Source: Phaseolus vulgaris
Lineage: Eukaryota; Streptophyta; Magnoliopsida; Fabales; Fabaceae
Assembly: GCF_000499845.2 (NCBI RefSeq)
Contig: NC_023751.2
Coordinates: 37,189,309 to 37,253,308 of the forward strand
Direction of reading: 5' to 3'
Length of the DNA: 64,000 nt
A model generated the notes under the pieces. That model worked only from the letters and a program-made list of their open reading frames with translations. It was not told where the DNA came from and made no database searches. The position numbers and the translations under genes are program-made. Below are positions 34,937-47,192 of this stretch, in pieces. Numbering within the stretch: the stretch's first letter is position 1; the number at the start of each line of letters is the position of its first letter.

Positions 34937-36099
34937 GTACATGTCTCCCAGTACATAACACATCTTGGGTTTTCTTTTTCAATTTTTATAGGGGGTTTAT
35001 AATTGAATACTTGTAGAATTCTTTTTATTACAATTCTGCAAGTGAGAAAAAGAAAAGGGGGTTGGGAGACACGGTATAATCACGATATTCTTGTAAAGAA
35101 TGTATCTGTAACTGTTCACTGTAAAAAAAATAAATATCAATTTAATTTTTATAAAAAATCAGTTCAATAATATACTCAGATATTTACTTTTACAATTTTT
35201 TTTCCCTTTCGTTCTTGTTTTTACCCACCATAATGTACACTACAAACTGACACCGATTCAGCAAACTTCCTAAATATCATCTTTGTAAGGATTTGCTATA
35301 TTTCTCTGCCATTACTGGTTTCTTTGTCCCCTATTGTTGAATTAGCCTTTATCTGTCTTAAAAAATAATCAATTTTTTTTTATCTACGATGATAAACATT
35401 ATTTAATGTAAGTATGTGCTGTAAATTAAATTAGGCTTTCTCAACTTAACCTTTAGCTCTGATACTTAAATAGAGTTTTAGGAAATGTTGAATTATGTTA
35501 TTCAAGGTACACATGGTTTCAAATAGCGTATCCCTGGAAACACTGGTTCTTCTGTGTAACACGTCCATTAACAAATTCTGCTATAATATTTTATTCCATT
35601 CTAGCTTCATTATGCAGCAATCTTTTTCTCTTTTTGTTTTATGTAGAGATATTATATAGCCATCATGCATTTCTGGCTTACTCCCAAACCAATCCAAGCC
35701 ATGACTCTGTACTTGTTAGTTAACCAAGTCTATCATGGCTAATAAAATAATCTCACCACCACTCTCCCCTTGTTTGACCTTCAAGTTCAGGGACTCTGTT
35801 TAACAACTGTCCCATAGGCTTCTGTTTGGTACACCATTGAGGATGTGCTGTCAAAAACTATATGTAGATTCTCCTATTCTGCTTTAGGAGTTATTAATCA
35901 CATAATAAATTATTAATATATTTTCTTTATTTTATAGGTACTGTTTATATTTGTTGTCCGTTGCTTCTTATTGTCAAGGTCGACGTCTTTTAAGACCATT
36001 AAGTCTACTTTTATTTGAACTGAGCTCTGTTGTCTATTGGGCCTGAATTAAGTGGTTTGAAAATGTTTTAAGCGACCGAATCAAGGCCCAATTACATAC
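34937..36099 (+). other. PLD 3' untranslated region and spacer
   Basis: The 3' untranslated region follows the stop. An aaaaaaataaatatc stretch near 35124-35138 could serve as the poly(A) signal region. From there to 36100 I see no coding-like frame or defined repeat. Confidence 0.4.
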
Positions 36100-36530
36100 A
36101 TTTAATTTCATTTTTTTGATAGTAAGTATCTATACACAAAACTGCCTTGGAGCCAAAAGTGGCGCCCAAGTCAAGGATGCTCCAGATGGTGACATGCGTA
36201 CAGCTGGATACGAGCCACGTGTCCAGATGTTTCTAACGAACTGAGGTACACACACGTTTAGATTACTTCTTACGCTTGCGAGAACTTGAGTACGCGGAGA
36301 GAGAATTTTGCACGGTTCCTTAGAGTTCTTGAGTTTTCTCTTAGTATTTGGTGGTTCAGTCGCTGACTTGGGCGTCGGAGCGTGATCGGCCGCAGCGGCG
36401 CCGTTCTGTCTTTTGCAGGTTCTTGAGGTGAATCACGGTGAAGGACGGAGGCTAAGACGGCGCAGAAGCCGATCCAGGTTTGACGAGGCAAGGTTCTTGC
36501 GTCCCGGTCAATTAATAGTTGAAGAAGCTA
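36100..36530 (+). mobile_element. Gypsy-type LTR remnant
   Basis: A GC-richer island in AT-rich DNA. It contains gccacgtgtcc near 36213-36223 and the phrase acttgggcgtcggag at 36366-36380, followed by tcttttgcaggttc at about 36411. This is the same ordered R/U5-like phrase pair as in the solo LTR at 20314-20728. It has no coding region or matching second LTR. Borders are approximate and family membership is inferred. Confidence 0.45.
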
Positions 36531-36635
36531 TTGGTCCCATACCAATTTGCATGTTTAATTTACTAAGCTAGCATGTAGTACAAGTTAATGAAATTATAAT
36601 TATAAAATATATATTTTATATAGATGTAAATAGAC

Positions 36636-36817
36636 TATTAAGGAAATAATAATTATCAAATTATATACCATTATTGTACGATATTGTACCCAATTATATG
36701 CAATTAATTTAATAATATCCCTACGTATACGGTTGGGGTAGGGTTTAAAGGTTTGGGGTTTGGATTTATAAAATTGGGTTACTTCTTTCACATACCATTT
36801 TTTATCATTTTCTTATA
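36636..36817 (+). repeat. 5' LTR of the deleted copia element
   Basis: Shares its first 55 or so bases (aaataataattatcaaatta and on) and its last 25 (attttttatcattttcttat) with the 3' LTR. The middle, with ggttggggtagggtttaaag at about 36730-36749, differs completely, so one LTR has been rearranged. Confidence 0.7.
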
Positions 36818-36829
36818 TGGTATCAGAGC
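36818..36829 (+). other. Copia primer-binding site (initiator tRNA-Met)
   Basis: tggtatcagagc directly follows the 5' LTR. This is the standard complement of the 3' end of initiator tRNA-Met used by most plant copia elements, and it fixes the LTR border. Confidence 0.85.
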
Positions 36830-37027
36830 ACCAATTGGTGCTCTGACAGCCTTTCGGACCTTAAATCAATATATAGAGAAGTAAAAAAAAAAACAGGCAA
36901 CAGATATCAAGATCATCAGCGGAAGCAGAATAATGCGCGATGACCAATACTTGTTTGGAGATAGTTTAGTTGCGATATCTGTTGCAGGATTTAAAGGTGC
37001 CATGTAACTTGCCAACTTTTTTTTTTG

Positions 37028-37230
37028 ACAATCAAGCGGCATTACATATAGCAGCAAACCCAGTATTTCATGAACGCACAAAACACATTGAGATCGACTG
37101 TCACATTGTGTGAGAAAAATTACAAGTTGGGATAATCATATGTACCGACACAGTATCAGCTCGCAGATATTTTTACAAAGGCACCGGGCAAGGAACGGTT
37201 TTTGACACTACTAGTTCATGATCTTCACCT
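37028..37230 (+). pseudogene. Copia RNase H C-terminal fragment
   Basis: Reads [20 protein letters not shown] then [11 protein letters not shown], the conserved end of the plant copia RNase H domain. It is followed after frame changes by a QLADIFTKAPG-like stretch and DLHLPTW just before the 3' LTR. Frameshifts and stops make it non-functional. Confidence 0.75.
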
Positions 37231-37244
37231 ACCAACTTGGGAAG

Positions 37245-37438
37245 TATTAAAGAAATAATAATTATCAAATTATATGCCATTATTGTATGCAATATTGTAA
37301 TCTCATGATTAGTATCCCTACCTAATTAGATTGTAATTTGGAGGAAAAAACTCCTCATATATTACTTGAAGTGATGTGACAATACTAAGAGAATAAGAAA
37401 CATCTCTTCTTCTTATCATTTTTTATCATTTTCTTATA
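37245..37438 (+). repeat. 3' LTR of the deleted copia element
   Basis: 194 bp, beginning tattaaagaaataataatta and ending cattttcttata. Compared with the 5' LTR it retains a TATA-like and leader-like middle (ggaaaaaactcctcatatat), so it is probably the better copy. Confidence 0.7.
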
Positions 37439-38557
37439 AAGATATCCACCACTTCTTATTAATTCATAACAATTGATGGAATGCATGTGTTTTGTGTCTT
37501 GTTTTTCTTCACTTTGTTTTTTAATTTGAATAACTTTGAATGATGTTTGGGTTATATGAATTGCGATGAAATTTGGAGTTTGAGTTCCTAAAGAGATTCT
37601 ATAACATGTAATTTGAAAGTGTTGCAAATATTCATTTAAATATCATATGTATAAAATATGATTTCAACATTTGAAGGACAAACTAAAATAAATAATGCGA
37701 TTATCATTAATGATTAGTTAAAAGTAAAAATAAAGGTTATATTATCTTGTTATTTTATTATATAAAAGATACAATTTTAATGTATAATTGCATTAATATT
37801 AATTCTTGAGGTTAAAGCAAATTTTGTTAAGGAATTACAGTTCAATGGTCCTCTAGTACTTTAGACCTTTAAGAATTATTGTATATGAGTCTTCACAGCT
37901 AAGATCCTGATAGATAATATAAGAAAGAAAACAATTAGAAAGAACAATGGATGATTAACCCATTTTCTCTCGTCTTGAATTAATAACCATATTTTATCAG
38001 TTCTTATTTTATATATAAACGTCAAAAAACTTTATTGAAAATAATTTTTTTATTTTTATTTAATTATGTCTATTTTGGGTTTGTAAAAAAAAATTATAGT
38101 ATTTTATATTTTCTCATCTTTAATATCAATGAACTTGTATTTTTTTTATCTTTACTTTGCTTGAATTTATCGGTGAATTCACTTTTATAGAAAAAGCAAA
38201 TTAATTCGTAAATTGAATAAAAGAAAGTAAAAATAATGGTTAAATCATTTCATCGATAGAAAAATTAAACGATAAAATAATTAGATAAAAATAAAATACT
38301 TAACAACCTAATTGTTTTGTAGAGAGATAGAAAAGTTAATCGGTAAATTAAATAAGAAAAAGTATAACTAATGATTTTGACAACAAAAGATTGAATAGTA
38401 AATAATTAAATAAAAATAAAAAATATTTTGAGAATGTGACGAAATTTTTAATAAAGAAAAAATAAAAAGAATTTGTGTGTCTGAATTCAACAGGTTCTCT
38501 ACAAATTCTAACTGCTCAATCGCGCTGTGTCGCGAGTCAGCTTGTTGCTGCTGGACG
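37439..38557. other. AT-rich spacer and upstream region
   Basis: No gene-like frame on the plus strand until the leader of the next gene. A minus-strand frame that runs across the start of that gene is treated under findings. Confidence 0.45.
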
Positions 38558-41286
38558 ATGAACATAGCCTCCATCATTGCCTCCATAAACTTCCCCTTCC
38601 AACTCTCATCACTCGCCTTTCGCGCGTCCCACCAACGCGCCACTCTCTCACTCTCTTTCGCTCCTCTTTCTGTCTCAAAAACCGCCATGGCCTCCGCCGC
38701 TCTCCGATCATCCTCTCCGATCCCCACCGAACTCAGCGAGGAGTCCGACTTCGAATCTCTCCTCTCTCCCGACGGCTACATCTCCATATGCGGCTTCGGC
38801 TCTCTCCTCTCCGGTAAACTATCATTGCTCCCACCTTCACTTTCTCTGCTATTACTGTTCCTCTTTATCAACGTAACCGTTCCTTCCTCCGCAGAGAGAA
38901 GCGCACGAAGCACTTTCCCCGATTTGGCGAACTTCCGAACCGCACAGTTGAAAAGCTTCCGGCGCGTCTTCGCGCACGTCGCTCCTGTTTTCTTCGAGCG
39001 CGCCATTGCAAAGCCCGAAACCATGGTTCGTTCTGACAAAACCGTAACTGTTACTTCTTCATAGTTTGAGAAGAACAATCGAGTCCATTTTTATTTGTTT
39101 TATTGTGAAATTGAAAATAAGGAAAAATTGGAAGGGACGTTGGAAATGTGATGCTTATGCTGTGTTGGATGAAAATGTTATCAGGAGATTTCGAGCTTGA
39201 GTGTGGAGCCATGTGAAGGAGAAACTCTTGTGGTAACAGTGTTTGAGATCAGAAAATCCGAGGTACTGTATTGAATACTTTAAATTCTATGCGTCTAAAA
39301 TACAGGGAATCTGGCAGTTTCAGATTTAGTGAGGCTGGTTTTTTGTTAGCTTGAGCTCTGGAGCTAATATTTTCTGTGGATGAATTTGCAGATTCCAGAT
39401 TTTATCAAGAGGGAGGTTGAGTTTCGGTTTCTTGCTGTAAGCATGAAGATGTAGATTTTTAGCATGCTGCTTTTATATTTTGAGTCTTCAGATATTTTTG
39501 GTTTGTGGTGGCTTAAGATCTTTGGTTGCTTGTGTGTTAGGTTCTTCCTGAAACGCTTGATGGCAATGCTTTTGATTTTCCAGCGGTATGTGATGGTTGT
39601 TATTGTCGTGGCAAAGCATGAATTGTCTCTGCTCATAAGAAATGTTGCTTATTTAATTAGCAAAGTGGTCATTCGATGTGCCAAATTATTTTCAGGTTCT
39701 TTGTGCCCGTTACAGTGATGAGGAATTTTTCAACATTAGATGCAAAGGTAATTTTTCATTGGCTTGGTAATTTTTAAGGGCAAGAGGCTTTGGAAACTAG
39801 AAAAGCTGTTTCTGTCCAAATATTTTTTTCATGTTTGTGTCCGGCATAGTTGATAGTGTCTTCTATTCTTAAATCTAACCACAGAAACTGATTAGGGAGA
39901 TTGCCACCTAATTTCTTTTGAATTAAATAGAGTTGCATTTGTGGAAAAACTCTTGAGGATTTAGATGATCAAAATAGAAAAACTATTTATTTTATGAAGT
40001 TTCAACATGTTCTCCGAATTGTTATTATTGTTTGCATATAAAAGATTCACTGATGGATGACACTGAGGTTTTTCTGAAAAGGAGATAAGGGACTCTAAGA
40101 TTATAAGTAATCACAAGTTATAAAGTTCTTATTAGAGACTTTAATTTTTCTTCTTATGTATGGTAGGACACACAGTAAACACACTTGTAAAAACAGTGAA
40201 GAAAAAGGAGAGAGAAGAGATTTGAGTACTGATTCTAAAATTTTATTTCTCACACGTCTATCTATAGCAATACATCACATTACTATTTTTTGTACAATAG
40301 CTAGCAGTTAATTAACAGCCTACTAACTACTTAACTAATGTACAACACTAACTGAATTATTTATAGCAATATCAGTTTTCTATATTCTGCTTGGTGGGAT
40401 ATTTATAAAAATCAAAATATTACTAGACATTCCTCACTGTTTCATAACTTTCTGGCTAGGCAGAAAGAAGGGTAAAATGGTTCACTAGATTTTATTTTCC
40501 TCCAATCTTACCACTCTAAGTGATTTCTATATTTTATATGAAAGAAAAATCTGATTGTCTATTTATACATGCCTTTTGCCGTACCTAGATTGTTTCTTTC
40601 TTATTTAGTATCTTTTGTCTTCGTTTATGCATTCTTACATTACAGTTCCATTCAGGAAACAAGGAAATCTATTTTCAGCAATATGGGCGGTGGAATATAG
40701 ATAAAATTTGGAGAGATGATGTGTTACCTTGTCGGATTTATCTTCGGCACTGGTAAGCACTGGGTGAAAACCCATTTGTCATTTTTTTAATAGATGCTGA
40801 ACAGGGGAAATAGTACAAGGCTTATGTTAACTAAGGCACCAGTTAAAGATTTAATCGGTAAAAAAGTTCAATGGAACAAGGACTCTTCACACAGGTCACA
40901 AATTCACGGGCAACATTGCTCCTCATTACACTTTCTGTCTACTTGACAAGTTTCCACATATCCCTTTTCAATTTTCTTTCAATGTTGGAAACAAAAGAAA
41001 AAATTATTAGTTTCCTCAAAACCATAATAGTATAATTGGCGAACAAAGCTTTCCACTATTTAAACCTTGTCTAGAGTTAGATTCCCTGTAAATTAACAGT
41101 ATTAGTGAAACTCATTGTAGTGTATTAGCAGCAAAGAATCTTGGTGAAACAGCCTACAACAATTTTCTGGATCACACTTATCTTGCTGACCGTAAAACAA
41201 CCATTCGCGAGTACTTGGCAACAACAGGTTCTGGTATCATGGAAGAGCAGCCCCCTGAATCCCTCAAGCACCGCTATGGCGGTTGA
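38558..41286 (+). CDS. Putative GGCT/AIG2-like fold protein, possible chloroplast form
   Basis: Probable member of the gamma-glutamyl cyclotransferase-like superfamily (AIG2/ChaC), whose active members release 5-oxoproline from gamma-glutamyl compounds. Exons: 38558-38813, 38895-39025, 39185-39262, 39392-39436, 39541-39585, 39696-39747, 40656-40752, 41121-41286, all GT-AG, giving 289 aa. The loop YISICGFGSLLS at about residues 74-85 corresponds to the YGSL substrate loop. Later conserved-looking blocks are FRRVFAHVAPVFFER and GETLVVTVFEI. From the upstream ATG, residues 1-43 are rich in Ser/Ala/Arg with no acidic residue, like a transit peptide. The second ATG at 38687 (gccATGgcc) has the better context and would give 246 aa. 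Activity is not proved by sequence. It converges on the lipase gene downstream. Confidence 0.75.
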
Positions 41287-42530
41287 TAATTTCAACAAGC
41301 AATTTTAACTGCAATGAAAATGTCAATGTAAAGTGATGGCAGATGGGCTGAATGGCTTGATTCTTCAATATCAAAACTGTACATTCTTTAATAATTGATT
41401 CACGATCTTCATTCTCCTGATTTGGTGTAAGTGTTGAATATCAAGTCTAAGAACAGCATCAATACAACTGACCTGAGCATGTGTGTAAAAGAACTGTATT
41501 GCTGAGTACCGTTTCATTGTTTCCTTGGTTGAGCACATTATTCTTTCGCGACCAAGGTCCAAACGTGTTTTTGTTTCAGAAACCATGTGCTTCAATTTCT
41601 CTTTTTTATGGTAATGTGATGAGTTCCAATTTACTTCAGCATGGTACTGCAATATATATGCGGGATGACTTAAGAACTTATGGCATGGATGAAATAGCAA
41701 ACTTTAGTTTAGTGAAAGCACCAAAATTGAATATTTTGGAGCAATAATATAATAGAACTATAGCTTGTGATATTTACAAATTGATTTTCCATCATGATTT
41801 TACTCCTAATCCTTAATGGTTAAGTTTTAGCAAAGTGTTATATTTAAGATAGTGATCCTTAAAACCCTAAATCCTAAACAAATATTAGACACTCGTATGA
41901 CATATATCGATGAAATGTCCAATTCAAAGAATATTTGTTGTTGAATTTATGAGAATTCTATCACGGTTTTAGCCTATTTTAAAAAAAGAGAAATAACATT
42001 AATTTTCTAAAAATTCAAATTTATTGTATAAATTTTTATTATGATTATAAAAATAAGAAACAAATTTTTTAGAACCAATTATAAAAAACATCTTTCTGCT
42101 AAAAAAATATTAAAACATAATTATATACATAAATCTTTATTATTAATTTATATAATTCATAATTATAATAAATATATAGATCTGCATCTCCGTAGTTAAC
42201 TTCTGCACCGCAAGTCCTCCCACAAGTGATTTAGGAGTATACAATGCTTATGAACCATTCATGAAAAATACTATTCAAGTAAATTTAACTCCTCCAAAAC
42301 GAGTAAATAAGTTGAAAAAAAAACTGCATTTCCGTTTGTTATATATACAACCTTTTTAAATGAACAGTAAATACACTTAATTTCTCATTTTATACATGTA
42401 CCTACCTTAAAAGAATCAAATTCATACAATCAAAATTTTCTACAGCATGGCAGTAGCCAGCAAGGATAAAAAAAGAAGGGAAATATGTACTCAGTTCACT
42501 AACAATTCTGCAATTGCTATTTTGTTTCCT
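41287..42530. other. Convergent intergenic region
   Basis: Lies between the stop of the GGCT-like gene (+) and the stop of the lipase gene (-), and so holds both 3' ends. AT-rich, with no further gene. The 88-109 codon frames near 41371-41747 overlap each other on opposite strands and lack coding character. Confidence 0.5.
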
Positions 42531-45500
42531 TTAATTCAAAATATTACAGCTGCTATCTTTCTCTAGTTCTCGTATTAATAGTTCCATCATCTTCTTATAC
42601 ATTGGCATGTAATGATCATTTATCATGGTTCTTGAAAGTCTGAGCTTGCTGTACAACTCTCTGGGAGTTTCATATAAGGTGACATGTTCTTCTACAGGGT
42701 CATCAGAATTTGAATTTGATTCATCTGATGAAGGTACAGGAACGATATGCATGATCCTGCCAGGGGGATAAAATCGATGGCTGTCCAAGTTGTCTGATGT
42801 AGTGATTGAACTGCTACTGCATTCTGCAGCAGCATCAACAAGTTGACTCTCTTCTTCTGTGATCTCTTTTGCTGCTGCAGCCTCTTCCTCTTGAGCATGA
42901 ATGTTCAGAGCATTATCCTGTTTTTGAAGCTCCTTCTCCAGTTCATACCATAACTGGCCCTCTGTTAAGTCATCCACAACTGCTGCAGTAATGTTTTGAT
43001 TAGCAGGAATGAGTGGCTCTTCTTCATCTGTGTCATCGTGGCCAGATCCTCCACTTGAGGATGTATTTTCATCCTTAAGCATAGGTTCTACTACTACCTC
43101 TTCAGTCATAAGAGATTCTGTGTTCCTTGCAGATATTAGAGAGGCTTCAGTTAAATCCTCTGATTTAGAGTTTACTGATGGACCCACATTTCGGCGGCGC
43201 GCACTCATGCAAGACCATGATGACAGTGATGAACGAGTTCTGACAACAGCCTCAGCAACACTCTGTGCACGCCTCATCACAACCTGCAATATAAGACACG
43301 ATCAACATCAGATTAAGGATGCACTGTGTAAGAAATCCTGTACAAAATGAATATCTAGTCATGTAAGTGTCAAGATCAAGGATAAAGCATCCGTCTATGT
43401 TAAGTACAGACTTGACCAACTGACTAAACCCTAAACTGAAAACAACATCCGAAATAGCAATGTGCAGAAGTGGTTAAATAATGTCAATTGGATATGAGAG
43501 AGCTTGAAGTTGAAGTTACCTGTGTGCCACTGGTTACTGGCCACAGAATAGCACCAGCACCAGCTACCCTAGCTTTTGCACTAGATATAGATGGTAGGCG
43601 AGATCCAAGTGCGGTTGCAGATCGGTAGACAACATTCAGGACCTTTGTATGTTCAACCTGATCGCGTAAATCATTCAACCAAGAGGATGCAGTGACCTAG
43701 TTACAAACCAACTTGAGTTAGATGCAGAAGCAAGATTACCTCAGGAATTTAGTCTAATGTACAGCTCCAGCATGGTCCATTGTCACTCCTGTTTAATTAA
43801 CTTTTGCATAATTTCTCAAAATTATAGTTTTGTGATAAAGAAAAAAAGCCTTTTAGATAGAACTAGCTTACTAGGAATGGCAATAGTCACTCCACAAATT
43901 AAGTAATGAACATTAAGTCCTAGCTAGCTCACCTCGGAGCGGAGATCATCAATAGATGAAGTTGAAAATGTTGGTACCAAGTCAGAACCATTTATGATGG
44001 TAGTGATGAAGTGTTTTCCCGATTCTGCTAACTCCCATGTCATACAGGCAGCTGCAAAAGAGACAGTCATGATACAAGGAATTTAGTAACAGTTGTATGG
44101 TAAGACTGGAAAGGATCCCATGTTAGAGAAAATTCTAAGAAATAATAATCAAAGAAAATCATAGACAACAATTGGAGTGAATAAGGATTTTCAAAAGAAA
44201 TGAATATTATGAGATGTTACATTCTTCACTCATCTCTGCTCTAGTGTTTATTTGAAGACGTAACTAGAAACTATTACATTCTAAGGCAAAATAGGCATGC
44301 TTGCTATTAAGTGTTAAACCTGTAACAAAACCATCAACTTTGTGAACAAACAAATCACAAGAAAAATAGAAACCACGTTGATATAGTACATCTCATGATG
44401 GGCAATAACAATAAGCTGAAGTAATTGGAAATCTCTCATTGCCACAGAAACTTCAGTGAACTTGCAGTCTAGCATGCACATCCACCATCAAAATGAGATG
44501 TGGTTACAAAAATGCAGAAACTGATAAATGATCTAATAGGTCAACTGAATAAAAATTTCGTAGGTACATGCCTGGAGCAAAAGTGACACATGTGCTTGAA
44601 GAGAACTCTTTCTGCTCTCTAAGAATATAGGTCAATAGTGCAGCAGTACCACCACCAAGTGAGTGCCCAACAATCTATAGAACCACGAAATAGGATTACT
44701 GTTTAATAAACATACTTATACAGGCATGTATGCAACAGTCGTTAGATAAAATAAAAAAGTGAAATATAATTTAAAAATTATGAAAAAAGGAATAGTGTAA
44801 GGAACAAAGAAATGAGAGAAAAAAATATGATCCTATAACATATCCATGACCAGTGGGTCATCAATTCAGTACACACTAATGTAATGATACAGTTGTTCCA
44901 AATTAAATGTTTAAAAACAATACCTTGACTTTGAAGTCTGGAAATTCATCAAGAGCCTTATGTAGGGTAGGAGTGCAAAGCTTTGCAATCCATCTAGCAG
45001 CAGCAACCATACCACAATGTGCATATCCTAAAACCAAGTTGCTGATCCCACCATCATTTAAAACAGAATGGTGAAAAGGGACTACAGCACCGGTTGCAGC
45101 TGTCAGTGTGTCCTTTATGCTATGAGTACCCCGGATCAGTAGAAGTAAACATTTTGATTGTCTATCACATATAATTGTAAATGCAGGTTTCAGAAGCTGC
45201 AAAATATATCATGTCATAGATCATCAAATTGAGAAAAAAATAGGAAAACATGTGGAAATATTACAGAAGATCACAGTGAGAGAGAGAGAGAGAGAGAGAG
45301 AAATAGCAGAAGCATACTTTTCCAGGACAAGGCAGATCATATTTTGTAAAATTAATGACTGAAATAGGAGACAGAGTCACCAATATTTTCAGAATTAAAA
45401 CTCAAGTCTACACCTGTTTGCGTGTTTCTCTAGAAACCAATAATCATCATCTCATACTAACAAAGACACTACCTCACTTTTTTATTTAGCTCATTCCTTC

Positions 45501-47192
45501 CTTTGAGAGCATTGGTCATTTAAGTCATTGAAGCTTCAAATGGTGATAAAATAAATGAATAACCCAAGTTATAATCTTACAGGGAATTTATAACATCACA
45601 GCTTTGTACAGCACAAGCCTCCCTCGCGAGTTCTTAGGACATGAATAACAAATCTTTGATTGCTTTAACAGATTACTCACTATGCTAAGCCAACATTCCA
45701 GACTTCTCTAAATACTGACAATTTACAACAGAGTAACAATCGAAAAATTATAGTTGCAATAAACCTATTTGCTATAGTGAAAGATAAAATTAAAACTGAT
45801 AATCTAAAAAAGGTAACCTGGCTTTGTATACTCATTTTGTCTTTAATCTCTTGGGATTTAAATTTGAAATACACCTTGTTTTATCAGCTTATGCACACTT
45901 CCACTACAAAACATAAATTTTACATTCAGATACAAATCTGCAAGGGGGGGGATAGGATTCTCTAATGTGACATGTTGAATCGTTTGTAGGTTTTTTGTCT
46001 CTCTATCTCCTTAAGCCACCAGGGGTCTCTTATCTCTTAATCTCTTAATGTTAACAAAAAAAAACAAGAAAAAAATAGTGTTAAAAAAGTGTCATTTTCA
46101 AAGCCTAATACACCACGGGTAATCCAAACTATACGTCTCTCTTATCTCAAAAGAGTCAACAAAGTTTTCCTATATAACCAAATATGGGGACAAACATGAA
46201 ATGGGAAACGTAACAGCACTTTATGTCACCTACAAAGGACCCTAACAAAAACTTGTGTTTTTGTGGTAATAGTTTTCTTTTTAGTATATAATATATTTAC
46301 AGAGAGGATCAATATACAAGTAGAATGACCTTTGGATTCAATTCATTGTCGTTTCCTTCTGAACAAAGGTGAGAATGATGCCACTATCTCTAAACTCATC
46401 TGAGCGCTGAGTCAGACTCTCTATGTGAGAGCGTGTGGTCTGTCCTACTCCTCTCCACCACTCACCCCAAATTATATAAAATACACAAATAAAAAGTAAT
46501 AGAGCATAGAGAGAGAGAGAGAGCATAAGGACAAAACATACCCCAGCTTTCGGCTTCTGAATGAGCACATCATCAAGGGAAAACCCAGCAGAATCTAAAA
46601 ACACAGGAAACGGCTTCTTGGAGAAAAGCATACACAAAGTCAAAAGCCTCAACAACTCATAGAGCTCCACAATTATCTCATCCCCCTTGAGCTGCACAGA
46701 ATCACTCCCAGCATAGACACTTGCAACTGCCAAATTACCCTGCAAAGTGCAAACCATCACACGCACACACCCATTATTCATCAAGTCACAATCCCCAAAA
46801 AGCCTGCACCTTTCTACATGCCCAGAAACAGAAAACCGCTCAAAGTCACTTAAAAACATTCAATTCTATTCAGAATCTCATAAAATTACCTGCTTGCGCA
46901 TGAAGTAGTTGATGCCGAAGGCCAAATCGCCGATGGGCCACTTCCCGAGGGTCTCGGAATACGTGAACCTCAAGGTCTCCGACAGCGTTCCGATCGACTC
47001 CAGCAGCGTCGCCGGAGCCTGAGCCGGGCGCCTCGAAAGCCTTTTCCGACGAACCGATCTGCTCGATTTCGACACGTCGCCGCCGCCGTGATCCTCGCTA
47101 TCCTCCTCCGTCTTCCGCGATAGCCGCCGGCTCAGCACATAGTACAGCATCACCACCGCCCCGGCCGCCGTCGCCATTGTCCCCGCCGCCAT
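42531..47192 (-). CDS. Class 3 lipase, plant DAG-lipase-like
   Basis: Serine hydrolase predicted to act on mono- or diacylglycerols. Exons in coding order: 47192-46890, 46739-46542, 45196-44924, 44674-44572, 44051-43933, 43696-43520, 43283-42531, giving 641 aa. The ATG at 47192 has a good context (caaATGg). The longer frame to 47234 starts only at a non-ATG codon. A short hydrophobic segment (about residues 6-20) suggests membrane anchoring, followed by a basic Ser/Arg stretch and a Lipase3 N-terminal-like region. The nucleophile elbow is GHSLGG with Ser263. Likely triad partners are Asp316 in NGSDLVP and His570 in YPPGRIMHIVP. About 170 acidic, low-complexity residues separate core and His. 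Intron 4 is GC-AG (44571/44570 GC donor); all others are GT-AG. The architecture resembles two-domain plant class 3 lipases such as Arabidopsis At3g14075. Confidence 0.92.
45277..45301. repeat. (GA)n microsatellite in lipase intron 2
   Basis: About 12 GA units inside the intron between lipase exons 2 and 3. A shorter GA run lies at about 46510-46523 in the same intron, just beyond exon 2. Confidence 0.8.

Larger units (their letters stand above)
36636..37438 (+). mobile_element. Internally deleted Ty1/copia element
   Basis: A short element of 803 bp made of two LTRs of about 180-195 bp, a primer-binding site and only the tail of pol. Both LTRs begin tattaa and end ttttcttata, consistent with mutated TGTTAA...CTTACA ends. 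The interior holds a degraded RNase H end and nothing of gag, protease, integrase or most of the reverse transcriptase. The flanking 5-mers tagac and aagat do not match, so the target duplication is lost or the borders are slightly off. Confidence 0.75.

Noticed and set aside
40070..40450. Possible minus-strand LTR in the large intron of the GGCT-like gene
   Set aside because: Composition resembles some copia LTRs, but no TG...CA borders or duplication could be fixed.
41866..41882. Telomere-like aaaccctaaatccta
   Set aside because: A single short occurrence. No array.
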